Below are positions 45,534 through 55,074 of a stretch of DNA of 64,000 bases, piece by piece; position 1 is the first letter of the stretch; every line of letters begins with the position of its first letter. The stretch is taken from the NCBI GenBank assembly GCA_024400755.1, contig JAKSMG010000011.1:1-64000 (forward strand), read 5' to 3'. This DNA comes from Bacteroidales bacterium (GTDB taxonomy: Bacteria > Bacteroidota > Bacteroidia > Bacteroidales > WCHB1-69). Under the pieces are notes generated by a model, which was not told the origin of the DNA, did no database searches, and was given only the letters and a program-made list of their open reading frames with translations. Made by a program: the position numbers and the translations under genes.

Positions 45534-46664
45534 ATGAAATTCATCGTATCAAGAGATGTCCTCTATAAAAACTTAAGCGCGATCAGCGGTGTTTTAGGCA
45601 ACAACAGCACGATGGCCATCTTGGACAACTTTCTGTTCACCGTTAAGGATAAAACCCTTACCCTGACTGCTTCCGATTTGGATTCCACAATGACCGCCGT
45701 CATTGACCTTACCGATGTTGAAGGCGAATGCTGCGTAGCCGTTCCTTCAAAAATCTTGTTGGAAACATTGAAACTGGTATCCGAAAATCCTATCATCTTC
45801 TTGATTGATGAAGCCAACAACGAAGTGAAATACACCGTGGCCAATGGTGAATACGAAGCTCCTTGCTATCCTGGCAACGAATATCCACAAATTCCCGTTA
45901 TGGAAAATGCGAAATCTTTCGAGATGGAACCAAATATCCTGCAACGGGCTATCAGCAAGACCTTATTTGCCACCGGCAACGACGAACTGCGTCCCACAAT
46001 GATGGGCGTTTTGTGCGAACTTTCCAGCGACCACATCACATTTGTCGCTACAGATGCCCACAAATTGGTTCGTTACAGAAATACCAAGATTACCAACGAA
46101 GACTCATGTTCCTTCATCCTGCCCAAGAAACCTATTTCTCATCTCAAATCCATTTTGGCAGGCATTGAAGAACCCGTCAAGGTTGAATACTCGGCCGATA
46201 CCAACCATATTCAATTTTCTTTCGGTAATCTCCAATTGATCTCTTCACTCAAGGAAGGAAAATATCCCAATTACGAAAATGTAATTCCACAGGAAAATCC
46301 CAACACATTGATTGTCAACAGAGACGAATTTTTGCGTTCCATCAAGCGTGTGGGCAACTATTCCAACCAGTCCACCTTCCAAGTGCGCGTTTCCTTATCT
46401 GAAGAAGGAACCAGCATCACAGCAGAAGATATCGATTTCTCCAACAAGGCGGTGGAAAGTATTGCCGGTCTTTACACGGGCGAGAAAATGGATATCGGCT
46501 TCAATTCCAAGTTCCTCCGCGAGATGTTGGACAATATGGACGGTTCAGAAATCAGATTGGAAATGTCTCAACCTAACAAGGCGGCCTTGATTCTGCCAGT
46601 TGAAGAAAATTCGCCAGAAGAGAATCTGTTGATGCTGATTATGCCGGTAATGTTGAATTACTAA
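45534..46664 (+). CDS. dnaN: DNA polymerase III sliding clamp (beta subunit)
   Basis: 376 residues, three clamp domains of about 120-125 residues each. MKFIVSRDVLYKNLSAISGVL and NFLFTVKDKTLTLTASDLD at the start, and the C-terminal LILPVEENSPEENLLMLIMPVML, are clamp hallmarks. The usual neighbours dnaA and recF are absent, as is common in Bacteroidota. rnpB starts about 13 bases after the stop. Confidence 0.97.
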   Translation: MKFIVSRDVLYKNLSAISGVLGNNSTMAILDNFLFTVKDKTLTLTASDLDSTMTAVIDLTDVEGECCVAVPSKILLETLKLVSENPIIFLIDEANNEVKYTVANGEYEAPCYPGNEYPQIPVMENAKSFEMEPNILQRAISKTLFATGNDELRPTMMGVLCELSSDHITFVATDAHKLVRYRNTKITNEDSCSFILPKKPISHLKSILAGIEEPVKVEYSADTNHIQFSFGNLQLISSLKEGKYPNYENVIPQENPNTLIVNRDEFLRSIKRVGNYSNQSTFQVRVSLSEEGTSITAEDIDFSNKAVESIAGLYTGEKMDIGFNSKFLREMLDNMDGSEIRLEMSQPNKAALILPVEENSPEENLLMLIMPVMLNY

Positions 46665-46676
46665 ATTTCATAATAA

Positions 46677-47023
46677 CAACGGTGGCTGTTCTGTCGCTGC
46701 TTTCGCAAGAAAGGAGAGGAAAGTCCGGGCAACACAGAGCACCATACTTCTTAACAGGAAGGGGTTCCGCAAGGAATTACAGACAGGGCCACAGAAAACT
46801 ACCGCCCAATTCGTTGGGTAAGGGTGAAAACGCGAGGCAAGAGCTCACGACGCCGGTAGTGATATTCGGCGGGGGTAAACCTTATGGGTTGAAAAACCAA
46901 ATAAACCGAGGCTTGAGGGTTGCTCGCCCAATCTCGGAGGGTAGGTCGATTGAGCATTGCGGCAACGTAATGTCTAGATAAATGACAGAAACATACAGAA
47001 CCCGGCTTATAGGTCACCGTTTT
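46677..47023 (+). ncRNA. rnpB: RNase P RNA, bacterial class A
   Basis: Catalytic RNA that trims the 5' leader of precursor tRNAs. P1 forms from AACGGTG (46678-46684) and CACCGTT (47015-47021). The universal core elements are present: GAGGAAAGTCCGGGC near the 5' end, ACAGAA, and CCCGGCTTATAGGTC near the 3' end. A short open frame across it is an artefact. No clear promoter separates it from dnaN, so it may be cut from a dnaN transcript or use a start inside dnaN. Confidence 0.96.
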
Positions 47024-47030
47024 CTATAAC

Positions 47031-47057
47031 AAAAAAGACGCTTAAAGCGTCTTTTTT
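47031..47057. terminator. Two-way terminator between rnpB and the DUF4159 gene
   Basis: AAAAAAGACGC and GCGTCTTTTTT pair around TTAAA, giving a T run on both strands. It serves rnpB on the plus strand and the trpS operon on the minus strand, whose last stop codon is 3 bases away. Confidence 0.9.
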
Positions 47058-47059
47058 GT

Positions 47060-47707
47060 TTATTTCGTAAATACATACTGGATGATATTGGCACCCATCT
47101 GCAAGGCTTTCGTCCGCGTGGACTCACTGTCTCCGTGAACAATGGCATCTTCCCATCCATCGCCAAGGTCGCACTCGTAGGTAAAAAGACACACGATTCG
47201 ATCTTCCCAAATCAAGGCAAAGGCCTGAGGTGGCTTGGCATCGTGTTCATGAATTTTCGGTAAACCGCGTGGAAAATCATATTTTTGATGAAAAATAGGA
47301 TGGCTATAAGGTACTTCCACAAAGTCCAACTCGGGGAAAACCACCTTCATCTGCGTCCGGATGAAATTATTCAACCCATAATTGTCGTCAATATGCAAAA
47401 AACCGCCAGACATAAGATACATCCTAAGATTTTGAGCTTCATCTTCGCTAAAAACCACATTGCCGTGACCGGTCATATGCACAAAAGGATACTGAAACAA
47501 ATCGGCACTGCCCACTTCTACCGTGGCAGGTTCCTTGTCAATGGATGTTCCCAAATTCTTATTGCAAAAAGCAATCAAATTGGGCAAAGAAGTCGGGTTG
47601 GCATACCAGTCACCACCGCCGTGATATTTCAACAAGGCAATCTTTTGACCAAAGCCCGTCATCACGACAAAGACTAAAAACAATATAACTATTAATCGTT
47701 TCATCAT
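47060..47707 (-). CDS. DUF4159-domain secreted protein
   Basis: 215 residues from the ATG at 47707; a further ATG upstream would overlap the previous gene. Signal peptide LIVILFLVFVVMTGFGQ. KIALLKYHGGGDWYANPTSL, MTGHGNVVF and GGFLHIDDNYG are typical of DUF4159, which resembles a glutamine-amidotransferase-like (ThuA-type) fold. It follows the VWA gene by 7 bases. Function unknown; it is repeatedly found next to VWA/Bat-like genes in Bacteroidota. Confidence 0.88.
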   Translation of the reverse strand: MMKRLIVILFLVFVVMTGFGQKIALLKYHGGGDWYANPTSLPNLIAFCNKNLGTSIDKEPATVEVGSADLFQYPFVHMTGHGNVVFSEDEAQNLRMYLMSGGFLHIDDNYGLNNFIRTQMKVVFPELDFVEVPYSHPIFHQKYDFPRGLPKIHEHDAKPPQAFALIWEDRIVCLFTYECDLGDGWEDAIVHGDSESTRTKALQMGANIIQYVFTK

Positions 47708-47714
47708 AACATCA

Positions 47715-49811
47715 TTATAAACCGCCATTCCACTTTCTCAAGAACCATTCCACTGCCAACAAAAGAACTATGCAGGCAAAATACCACCACGAATTCAACA
47801 AAAGACTATACTTTTTATTGTAATTGGCGATGGGCTTGATATTGTCATTGTTCTTGATCTCCTTTTCAATTTTCTGCATATCCGAAGGCAGGTAAAACTT
47901 TCCATTGGTAACCGACGACATACTTTGCAACAGATTGTGATCAGCCACCAGATTCGTGCTTTCCAACAAAACCTCTTCAACAGAAAAAGCACCCGTTTTG
48001 GAATAGCTGTTCTTTCCATACTTGGTATGACATTCCCAAGAATACTCTCCCACGGGAAGATCACCCATATCCAACACATATTGATTATTCTGCTTGGACA
48101 ATTGTTGTTCATATTTCTTGCCGTCCTCATCGGTAATGGTGATGGAGACATCGGCATCGTTTATCAATTCATAACTTTCATTGTACAACTCTGCCGTAAT
48201 GACTACCGGCTGATATTCCTCGTAAACATTCTTGGCCAACACCCTGAAGAAACTCTTGTCGGATTTTACCGACAGATATGTCACCATCTTGTTCACGATT
48301 TCGTCAAACTGCTGATGCGACTGCGTATAAAGATAATTGTACAACTTCCACTGCCAAATTCCCGTACCGCAAATCACGCCGGTTTTCACGCCATTGTGAT
48401 CATTAAACAAAACCATAGGATAATTAGAATTTACCCCACTAATTTTCTGATAAAGAAAGACATTGGCAGAGACAGGTGTCTTATATTCGCCAAAAATCGT
48501 TGAAATAGGCGGCAGTTTTTTGATTAATTGACGAGCTTCTTCGGAAAAAGTAAACGCAGTAAAATTCTCGTTGAAATTCGGCATCGAACTATTGAGCAAA
48601 TTCTTGGACTGCTGAATGGAAACGCCTGCACCAAGATTATTAAAAGACGGAAGATTTGTCTGTGTGCCAACGATATACAAAGTAGAAGTCTTCGTTTTTT
48701 GTAATTGTGACAAAAGATTGGCAGCCGGTTGCGAAACCGAAGGAAGTTGATGCAGGATGACCAGGGAATAATCATCCACCGATGCCCTAAATTCCTGAAT
48801 CGGGAAAACATCCACCTCATAGTTTTCGGCACTTTCCAATGCCGACCTGATTGCGGCCACATCGGGATGCGGGCCGTTATAGACAATCGCCACTTTTTCT
48901 CTCGAATCAATCACTTCCACATAAAAATGAGCCACATTGTTTTTATGGGTGATTTCGCCGTCCAATTCAGTCAAAGTGACCGTATATTTATGAAGTCCCT
49001 TCGTTTTGGCCTCAATATTTGCCGTAACCGTTTCAAAAAAGTTACGGCTGTTGATGTTCATATTTTTCGTCAGCAGGTCCTCATTTCCCTCGGACAAAGT
49101 CAAGGTGAAGTTTTTATTGGCCAACTGCGTGGCCGCCACCTTGATTTCAACGGGGAAATAATTGCCTTTCAAGGCCTGCTTATTATGATTCACACCCTTA
49201 ACCAGCAAATCGGTAACCATTTCGGTAGAGCCCAAACCCACGGTATAGATAGGATATTCCGCAGAGGCCGCCTTATAATAAGGATTACTTTCAGTATTAT
49301 AAATTCCATCGGAAAAAACGATGACCGAACCGATGTTTCTATTGCCATACAAAGTGGCGATATCCGAAAAAACGGACGACAAATTCGTTGCTTTTTCCTC
49401 AAAAGTCAAAGAATTAACATTAAATTCGTCCATTTTCCTGCTTTCGCTGCCCACCGTATAGATTTGCACATCATAGGTATCGTCAAACGAAGAAACCAAC
49501 TTTTCCAATTGTTTTGGATATTCGTGACGATAATAGGCAGAATCTTTGGACAACACCACCGATTCGGAATTGTCAATGGCAAAAACAATCACCGGTTTAT
49601 CCAATTCCTTGACCACCATCTTCAACATAGGAGCAAGAAGCAAAAAGCACAAGAGCGAAACCGCCAAGCCACGCAGACAGCTCATAATGATGCGACTACG
49701 CTTGTCGAGATCCAAGGTTTTGGACTTGTAGTACAACAAGACGGCACAACCCGCACCCACCAAGAGGCACAAAGGCAGAAACCACAGCGAATATTGAGTT
49801 AGGAGAGACAT
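47715..49811 (-). CDS. Large membrane protein with VWA-like domain
   Basis: 698 residues. Two N-terminal membrane helices (about 8-28, 42-62), then a VWA-like domain with a MIDAS-type DNSES (in VFAIDNSESVVLSK) and SVIVFSDGIYN, a beta-rich middle, a ThuA-like segment with KVAIVYNGPHPDVAAIRSAL, and a last helix (YFACIVLLLAVEWFL). This is the layout of the long Bat-related proteins encoded with DUF4159. Probably held in the inner membrane with most of its mass in the periplasm. It starts 10 bases after trpS. Confidence 0.85.
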   Translation of the reverse strand: MSLLTQYSLWFLPLCLLVGAGCAVLLYYKSKTLDLDKRSRIIMSCLRGLAVSLLCFLLLAPMLKMVVKELDKPVIVFAIDNSESVVLSKDSAYYRHEYPKQLEKLVSSFDDTYDVQIYTVGSESRKMDEFNVNSLTFEEKATNLSSVFSDIATLYGNRNIGSVIVFSDGIYNTESNPYYKAASAEYPIYTVGLGSTEMVTDLLVKGVNHNKQALKGNYFPVEIKVAATQLANKNFTLTLSEGNEDLLTKNMNINSRNFFETVTANIEAKTKGLHKYTVTLTELDGEITHKNNVAHFYVEVIDSREKVAIVYNGPHPDVAAIRSALESAENYEVDVFPIQEFRASVDDYSLVILHQLPSVSQPAANLLSQLQKTKTSTLYIVGTQTNLPSFNNLGAGVSIQQSKNLLNSSMPNFNENFTAFTFSEEARQLIKKLPPISTIFGEYKTPVSANVFLYQKISGVNSNYPMVLFNDHNGVKTGVICGTGIWQWKLYNYLYTQSHQQFDEIVNKMVTYLSVKSDKSFFRVLAKNVYEEYQPVVITAELYNESYELINDADVSITITDEDGKKYEQQLSKQNNQYVLDMGDLPVGEYSWECHTKYGKNSYSKTGAFSVEEVLLESTNLVADHNLLQSMSSVTNGKFYLPSDMQKIEKEIKNNDNIKPIANYNKKYSLLLNSWWYFACIVLLLAVEWFLRKWNGGL

Positions 49812-49821
49812 TTATCCAGTT

Positions 49822-50817
49822 TTAGAAATGCTTGATTCCAATGATTTCACGAACATTGCCAACGGTTTGGTCGGCACTGGCGCGTGCTTTTTCGGCACCT
49901 TGACGAGCAACACGATTGATATATTCGTCATTGCTACGCAACTCCTTGATCCTTTCGTAGATAGGAGCAGTAAAGTTCACGATATCCTCTGCCAGCTGCT
50001 TCTTCATATCGCCATAACGAATTTGGCAGGTATTGTATTTTTCCTCAAAAAAGGCCAAGGTTTCAGGTGACGAGACGGCCGCCATCAGCGCAAACAGGTT
50101 CTCGATGGCTTGTGCCTTGGGCTGGTTGGGTTCTGTTGGACCGGAATCCGAAACCGCCTTCATCACTTTTTTGCGAATAACCGTCGGTTCATCGGACAAA
50201 TAAATGCAAGAAGCTTCGTTATCCGATTTCGACATCTTGGTAGAGCCGTCCAAACCTGGAATTTTCACCAATTGCTGACCGAAATTGTAGGCCACTGGCA
50301 ACTTGAAATAGTCAACCCCGTAAATGTGATTAAAACGCTGCGCAAAATCGCGAGTCATTTCCAGATGCTGTTCCTGATCCTTTCCCACAGGCACTTTGTC
50401 GGCACGATGAAGCAAAATATCCGCCGCCATCAGCACGGGATAATTCAGCAAACCCGCATTGACATTATTGGGCTGACGACGAACCTTTTCCTTGAAAGAA
50501 GCCACACGCTGCAACTCGCCCACATAAACATTCATCGACAGAAGAGTTGTCAACTCACACACCTGCGGCACGTCGCTCTGCACATAAATCGTCGATTTTT
50601 CGGGATCTATGCCCGCAGCCAAATAGTCAATCAACACATTTTTTATGTTCGTATGCAAATCGGCAGGTGTCGGATGCGTCGTCAAGGAATGATAATCGGC
50701 GATGAAGAAAAAGCAGTTGTTGTCATTCTGCATTTTGATAAAGTTCCGCAATGCGCCAAAATAATTTCCCAGATGCAAAAAACCTGTCGGTCTGATTCCA
50801 CTTACTACTGTATCCAT
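49822..50817 (-). CDS. trpS: Tryptophanyl-tRNA synthetase
   Basis: 331 residues, normal for the class I enzyme. HIGH-like motif as HLGNYFG in RPTGFLHLGNYFGAL, KMSKS as TKMSKSDNE. Charges tRNA-Trp. It leads a minus-strand operon with two membrane-protein genes of no obvious link to translation. Confidence 0.97.
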   Translation of the reverse strand: MDTVVSGIRPTGFLHLGNYFGALRNFIKMQNDNNCFFFIADYHSLTTHPTPADLHTNIKNVLIDYLAAGIDPEKSTIYVQSDVPQVCELTTLLSMNVYVGELQRVASFKEKVRRQPNNVNAGLLNYPVLMAADILLHRADKVPVGKDQEQHLEMTRDFAQRFNHIYGVDYFKLPVAYNFGQQLVKIPGLDGSTKMSKSDNEASCIYLSDEPTVIRKKVMKAVSDSGPTEPNQPKAQAIENLFALMAAVSSPETLAFFEEKYNTCQIRYGDMKKQLAEDIVNFTAPIYERIKELRSNDEYINRVARQGAEKARASADQTVGNVREIIGIKHF

Positions 50818-50839
50818 ATTGTTCTTCTTATTTTAAATG

Positions 50840-50847
50840 CAAAAATA
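50840..50847 (-). promoter_or_regulatory. -7 box TATTTTTG for trpS operon
   Basis: TATTTTTG followed by C on the minus strand, 23 bases before the trpS ATG. Confidence 0.7.
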
Positions 50848-51070
50848 CAAAAAAATACCGAAATCTCAGCTTCAATTTTTAAATTGATTTTTTTACAACA
50901 AAAATCACAAAATTTCGTTATTTAATCTCTTATCATACTTTAATAAATCTATTGTTATAATTAATAATTGAAAAATATTATTACAATAATTATATATAAT
51001 GATAAATTTATTAAATAAATAATTGAGGTAAATATACAAAAAAAACGCTTTTTTACAAACAATTTCGGAA

Positions 51071-51089
51071 TTATCCCTTTTAGTCTTGT
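51071..51089. repeat. Solo end of the MITE-like element (copy C)
   Basis: All 19 bases identical to the left end of copy A (1740-1758), with GAA before and AA after also shared. No right end or body follows. Confidence 0.6.
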
Positions 51090-51128
51090 AAAAGATTATT
51101 TTTACGAGAATATTTTTCTTTTCCGTTA

Positions 51129-51151
51129 CTTTCTTTGCCACCCAAAGAAAG
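51129..51151. repeat. Hairpin repeat, copy 2
   Basis: CTTTCTTTG-CCACC-CAAAGAAAG, followed by TTTGCCGCTGCC; the same words occur inverted at 1642-1674. Confidence 0.5.
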
Positions 51152-51209
51152 GTTTGCCGCTGCCTACAAAAATAAAATCAGCCATTGGCATTCAATTCTC
51201 TAAATTTAT

Positions 51210-51217
51210 TATTTTTG
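51210..51217 (+). promoter_or_regulatory. -7 box TATTTTTG for the PEGA gene
   Basis: TATTTTTG followed by C, 55 bases before the ATG at 51272. An in-frame ATG-like start at 51185 lies upstream of it and cannot be used. Confidence 0.65.
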
Positions 51218-51271
51218 CACATCATAAAGAAAACGATATTTTTGACCATCATCTCATTCGCAGAAACCCGT

Positions 51272-52714
51272 ATGAATATGAAAATAAAGCACATCTTACT
51301 TGCCATTATTCTGCTGACGCAAAGCATTTTATACGCACAAAACGACGCCAATCCCAGCAATTTCCAACTCAGCGTCGAACCGAGTACTGCTACCGTGAAA
51401 ATTGACGGAAAAATCGTTGAAAACATAAACGGAACCATCTTGTTACAACTCACAGACGGACAGCACGCATACGAAATTTCCGATCCCTATTATGTCAGTA
51501 AGACGGGCAACTTCAACATTAACGCCGGCAAAAACAACAAATACAAGGTTACGCTATCAAGCAATTTCGGTTATTTACAAGTTTCGTCATATCCAGAGCA
51601 AAGTGCCAAAGTCTTCATTGACGGCGAAGAAGTCGGGAAAACGCCCTACACCTCTGGGAAACTCCTTGCGAAAAACCACGAAATACAAATTGTCAAAGAA
51701 CAATACGAAACAGTAAATCAAACGATTGAAATCTCAAAAGATGGAATCACGCAAAATATCCGCGTTCAGTTAAGGCCACTTTTTGCACTCACCACCCTAA
51801 GCTGTGCTGACGAAAAGGCAGAACTTCTCGTCAATGGGGAACGCAAGGGCATCAAAAACTGGACCGGCCGATTAGAAGCCGGAACTTACGAACTGGAAGC
51901 ACGCAAGGACCTGTGCCATTCAAGTTTCAGAACCGTCACGATTGCCAACGGCAGCGACACAACCTTTCATTTGGAAAAACCAATTCCATATAGCGGAAAA
52001 CTCGTCGTCACCAGTACACCGACCGACGCTGAAATTTTCCTCAACGGAAAAAAGGCAGGATTTACACCGGTAGAAATATCGCCTATCACGGTGGGCACGT
52101 ACGACCTGAAGATTCGAAAAATCGGATACTACTCAACGAGCCAGGCCATCAACATTTGCAAGGATTCCACCTTGTATCTGGATTTTCTGTTATCCAACGA
52201 AAAATCTGATACGGCCAAGAAGATCGTGGACAACAGTATCTACGACCAACCCCGTTTTTTGATTACACTAAACGCCACCGTTTCGCTAAAAAAGGTATGG
52301 TCTTTCGGATTTAGGTTAGGCACCGTGAAAAAATGGGGCTGGAATGCTTCCGTGATGTACAATTTCAAACAATACGCCTTTGACGCACAAATGCCTTCAT
52401 CAGGTGCAAGATACAATTTCGACCAGGAAAGCACCACCCGTTTAGGCATAACCGCCGGCGGCGTATATCGTCCACACAAGAACATCCTCGTCTTCCTCAA
52501 TGCGGGCTATGGATTTTTGGGTGTCTGCAACCGTCAGGCAGGAAGCAACAAATATTTTCTCGACCAGGCCCAAACCATCAAGGGCGTCGAATGTTCCGCA
52601 GGAATTATGGCTACTTTCGGCGGTTTTCTACTTTCCTTCGAAGCAGCCACCATCAACTTCAAATGCTGCGAATTCAAAATAGGAATTGGCGGTTTGTTCA
52701 ACACAAAAAGGTAA
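51272..52714 (+). CDS. Secreted PEGA-domain protein with C-terminal beta-barrel-like region
   Basis: 480 residues from the ATG at 51272. Signal peptide (HILLAIILLTQSILYAQ), then three to four PEGA-type repeats (about 30-330), for example GYLQVSSYPEQSAKVFIDGE and GKLVVTSTPTDAEIFLNGKK, each with the GxTP or KTPY turn. The last 130 residues alternate polar and hydrophobic residues and end near NFKCCEFKIGIGGLF, like a small outer-membrane barrel or carboxy-terminal sorting region. Surface-layer or envelope role is likely; substrate unknown. Monocistronic. Confidence 0.82.
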   Translation: MNMKIKHILLAIILLTQSILYAQNDANPSNFQLSVEPSTATVKIDGKIVENINGTILLQLTDGQHAYEISDPYYVSKTGNFNINAGKNNKYKVTLSSNFGYLQVSSYPEQSAKVFIDGEEVGKTPYTSGKLLAKNHEIQIVKEQYETVNQTIEISKDGITQNIRVQLRPLFALTTLSCADEKAELLVNGERKGIKNWTGRLEAGTYELEARKDLCHSSFRTVTIANGSDTTFHLEKPIPYSGKLVVTSTPTDAEIFLNGKKAGFTPVEISPITVGTYDLKIRKIGYYSTSQAINICKDSTLYLDFLLSNEKSDTAKKIVDNSIYDQPRFLITLNATVSLKKVWSFGFRLGTVKKWGWNASVMYNFKQYAFDAQMPSSGARYNFDQESTTRLGITAGGVYRPHKNILVFLNAGYGFLGVCNRQAGSNKYFLDQAQTIKGVECSAGIMATFGGFLLSFEAATINFKCCEFKIGIGGLFNTKR

Positions 52715-52761
52715 TTTAACGCACAAATTACAATTTTCACTATAAGTATCATTTTTTTTTG

Positions 52762-52769
52762 TACTTTTG
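52762..52769 (+). promoter_or_regulatory. -7 box TACTTTTG for the antiporter-sdaA operon
   Basis: TACTTTTG followed by C, 49 bases before the antiporter ATG. Confidence 0.65.
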
Positions 52770-52818
52770 CAATTTAGTATTTATATATAATAAAAAAGCA
52801 AAAAACGCAAGCTAAAAA

Positions 52819-55062
52819 ATGAACTTTGTCAGTGACTTAGCGATAATCCTAATGGCGGCAAGCATTTTCATCATTATTTCGAAAGTGCTTAAGCAACCGC
52901 CAATATTAGGATATATCATTGCCGGTTTCTTGGTGAGTCCCCATTTGGGATTGGTTCCCATCTCCAATATGGAAGGCGTTTATGAATGGGCAGAGATCGG
53001 GGTCATTTTCCTTATGTTTGCGCACGGTTTGGAATTTAGTTTCAAAAAACTGCTAAAAGTAGGCAGTGGGGCCAGCATCACAGCGGGGATAAAATGCCTC
53101 GGGATGTTTGCTTTCGGCCTCTTTACGGGTTATTTAATAGGATTGAGTTTACAAGCCAGTATCTTCATCGGCGGTTTGTTGTCGATGTCGTCCACACCCA
53201 TCATCAACAAAGCTTACGACGACCTTGGACTCAAAGAGAAGCCGCACTCCCCTGTCCTATTCGGTTCCTTGGTTTTCCAAGATATGATAGCCATCTTGCT
53301 ATTGGTCTTGTTATCGACCTTTGCGGCAAGGCAGCAATTTGCCGGCGAAGAAATGCTCATAGCTTTTGGAAAATTTGGCTTTTTCATCTTATTATGGTCT
53401 GTAGTAGGCATTTATGCCATACCGTCAATCTTGAATAAAGCACACAAATACCTCAACAACGAAATTATTCTGATCATTGCCATCGGGCTTTGCTTTTTGA
53501 TGGTGGCCGTGGCCAACTTGGCCGGATTTTCTTCGGCTTTAGGTGCCTTTGTAATGGGTTCCATCTTATCCGAAACCGTTGAAAGTGAACGAATGGAACA
53601 CGTGATGGGCAGCATCAAGGACTTGTTCGGAGCCATTTTCTTCATTTCCGTAAGTATGATGGTGGACATTTCCAGCATTGGCAACCAATGGCCTTATATC
53701 ATCATTTATTCGGCAGAAGCCATGTTGGGCATTATTATTTTTTCCACCATTGGCGCGTTACTGTCGGGACAAGGCATCCGAAATTCCATCTACATCAGCT
53801 TTAGTTTGGCTCAATTAGGTGAATTTGCATTCATCATTGCCGCATTAGGAGTCCAATTTGACATCATTCCAGACTACACCTATCCCATCGTCATTTGTGT
53901 GTCGTTGGTAACCACCTTCCTCACTCCGTATATGATCAAGGCTGCCGGCCCGTTTAGCGACTGGCTTTATCGTATTCTTCCTCAAAAAGTCATTCAAAAA
54001 CTGGATCCAGATCCCAACGAAAATCCCAAAAAAGAATCGACGGCCGAACAAAACGAATGGCGTCATCTGCTCCGCAGCTATTTTGAACGTATGATGCTTT
54101 TCGGAATCATTCTTTCCGCCATTATCATTTTTTCAAAAAAATATTGTATTGATTTTATCGCCCACACATTCCCATACAAGTCTCCGGAAATAACAGAATG
54201 GATTGTTTTCGTCCTCACTTTGATTATCATGCTGCCGTTTTTATATGGATTTGCCATCAACAACAAATCAGAGCAACGTTCAGCCGAATTGCTCATCAAG
54301 CATAACAGAAGCGCCAAATGGGTGATTCGGGCGCTCAATGTCATTAAAATATTCCTCGCTGCAGGATTTTTGGTGATAGCGATTATCAACTTGATTCACG
54401 TAAACGTGGAAGTCTATATTTTGATGGTGGCGTCACTTATTTTGGCACTCTTGTTGGCATACCGTTCTTCACGAAGGTTTACCCAGATTGAAGACCACTT
54501 TTTCTCCAATCTTCACGACAAAGAACGAAGAGAACGTGCCGCAAAACCCATCACCACTTCGGTCAGCGACAAACTGAAAGGCTATGACGTCCATATCGAA
54601 AGCGTACAAATAACTCCCGATTTCAGTTATATCGGCAAGACCTTGCGCGAAATGCCGTTTAGACACGTTTCCGGGGTAAACATTATGGAAGTCGCCCACG
54701 GAGACCGACACGTCAGAATACCGCGAGGCAGTGAGCCCATCTTTCCCTACGACACCCTTGTGGCAGTGGGCACGACTGAACAACTCGAGAATTTCAAATC
54801 TATCATCGACAAGAATTCTCCCAAGATTGAAAAAGAAGAAAGAAGCAAATTCGTCGTTCAAAGACTTGACATCGAGAAAGATTCATTTTTAGCTGGCAAA
54901 TCTTTAAAAGAAAGCGACTTAAGAGCATCCGGATGTTTAGTGGTAAGCATCCTTCGAAATGATAAATTTATTACAAATCCAAAACAAGACGATTTCATTA
55001 TGGAAGGCGACAAGGTATGGATAGCAGGGGAACAAGAGTCTTGCGAATGGTTTCTCAATTAA
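52819..55062 (+). CDS. CPA2-family monovalent cation:proton antiporter with two TrkA-C domains
   Basis: 747 residues. About twelve membrane helices in residues 5-390 with family motifs PPILGYIIAGFLVSP, HGLEFSFKKLL and LVFQDMIAILLLVLLS, three further helices near 420-560, then two TrkA-C (RCK_C) domains (about 590-670 and 680-747; SYIGKTLREMPFR and SFLAGKSLKESDLR). No NAD-binding TrkA-N domain lies between, unlike KefB/KefC. Exchanges K+ or Na+ for protons; the ion cannot be told. sdaA follows after 12 bases. Confidence 0.93.
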   Translation: MNFVSDLAIILMAASIFIIISKVLKQPPILGYIIAGFLVSPHLGLVPISNMEGVYEWAEIGVIFLMFAHGLEFSFKKLLKVGSGASITAGIKCLGMFAFGLFTGYLIGLSLQASIFIGGLLSMSSTPIINKAYDDLGLKEKPHSPVLFGSLVFQDMIAILLLVLLSTFAARQQFAGEEMLIAFGKFGFFILLWSVVGIYAIPSILNKAHKYLNNEIILIIAIGLCFLMVAVANLAGFSSALGAFVMGSILSETVESERMEHVMGSIKDLFGAIFFISVSMMVDISSIGNQWPYIIIYSAEAMLGIIIFSTIGALLSGQGIRNSIYISFSLAQLGEFAFIIAALGVQFDIIPDYTYPIVICVSLVTTFLTPYMIKAAGPFSDWLYRILPQKVIQKLDPDPNENPKKESTAEQNEWRHLLRSYFERMMLFGIILSAIIIFSKKYCIDFIAHTFPYKSPEITEWIVFVLTLIIMLPFLYGFAINNKSEQRSAELLIKHNRSAKWVIRALNVIKIFLAAGFLVIAIINLIHVNVEVYILMVASLILALLLAYRSSRRFTQIEDHFFSNLHDKERRERAAKPITTSVSDKLKGYDVHIESVQITPDFSYIGKTLREMPFRHVSGVNIMEVAHGDRHVRIPRGSEPIFPYDTLVAVGTTEQLENFKSIIDKNSPKIEKEERSKFVVQRLDIEKDSFLAGKSLKESDLRASGCLVVSILRNDKFITNPKQDDFIMEGDKVWIAGEQESCEWFLN

Positions 55063-55074
55063 AAAGTGACAACA

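Larger units (their letters stand above)
50848..51209. other. AT-rich gene-free stretch with repeat fragments
   Basis: Bases 50850-51060 are very AT-rich with no gene. A solo left end TTATCCCTTTTAGTCTTGT, identical to the end of copy A at 1740, lies at 51071-51089 without a partner. A hairpin repeat related to 1642-1674 follows at 51129-51151. Confidence 0.6.

Noticed and set aside
46682-46981. 99-residue open frame on the plus strand after dnaN
   Set aside because: It lies entirely within the RNase P RNA, which is supported by P1 pairing and the conserved core.
50905-51141. 78-residue minus-strand open frame in the AT-rich spacer
   Set aside because: Its start lies in the hairpin repeat and the rest is AT-rich noise; the shared words with frames near 1750 come from the repeat end.
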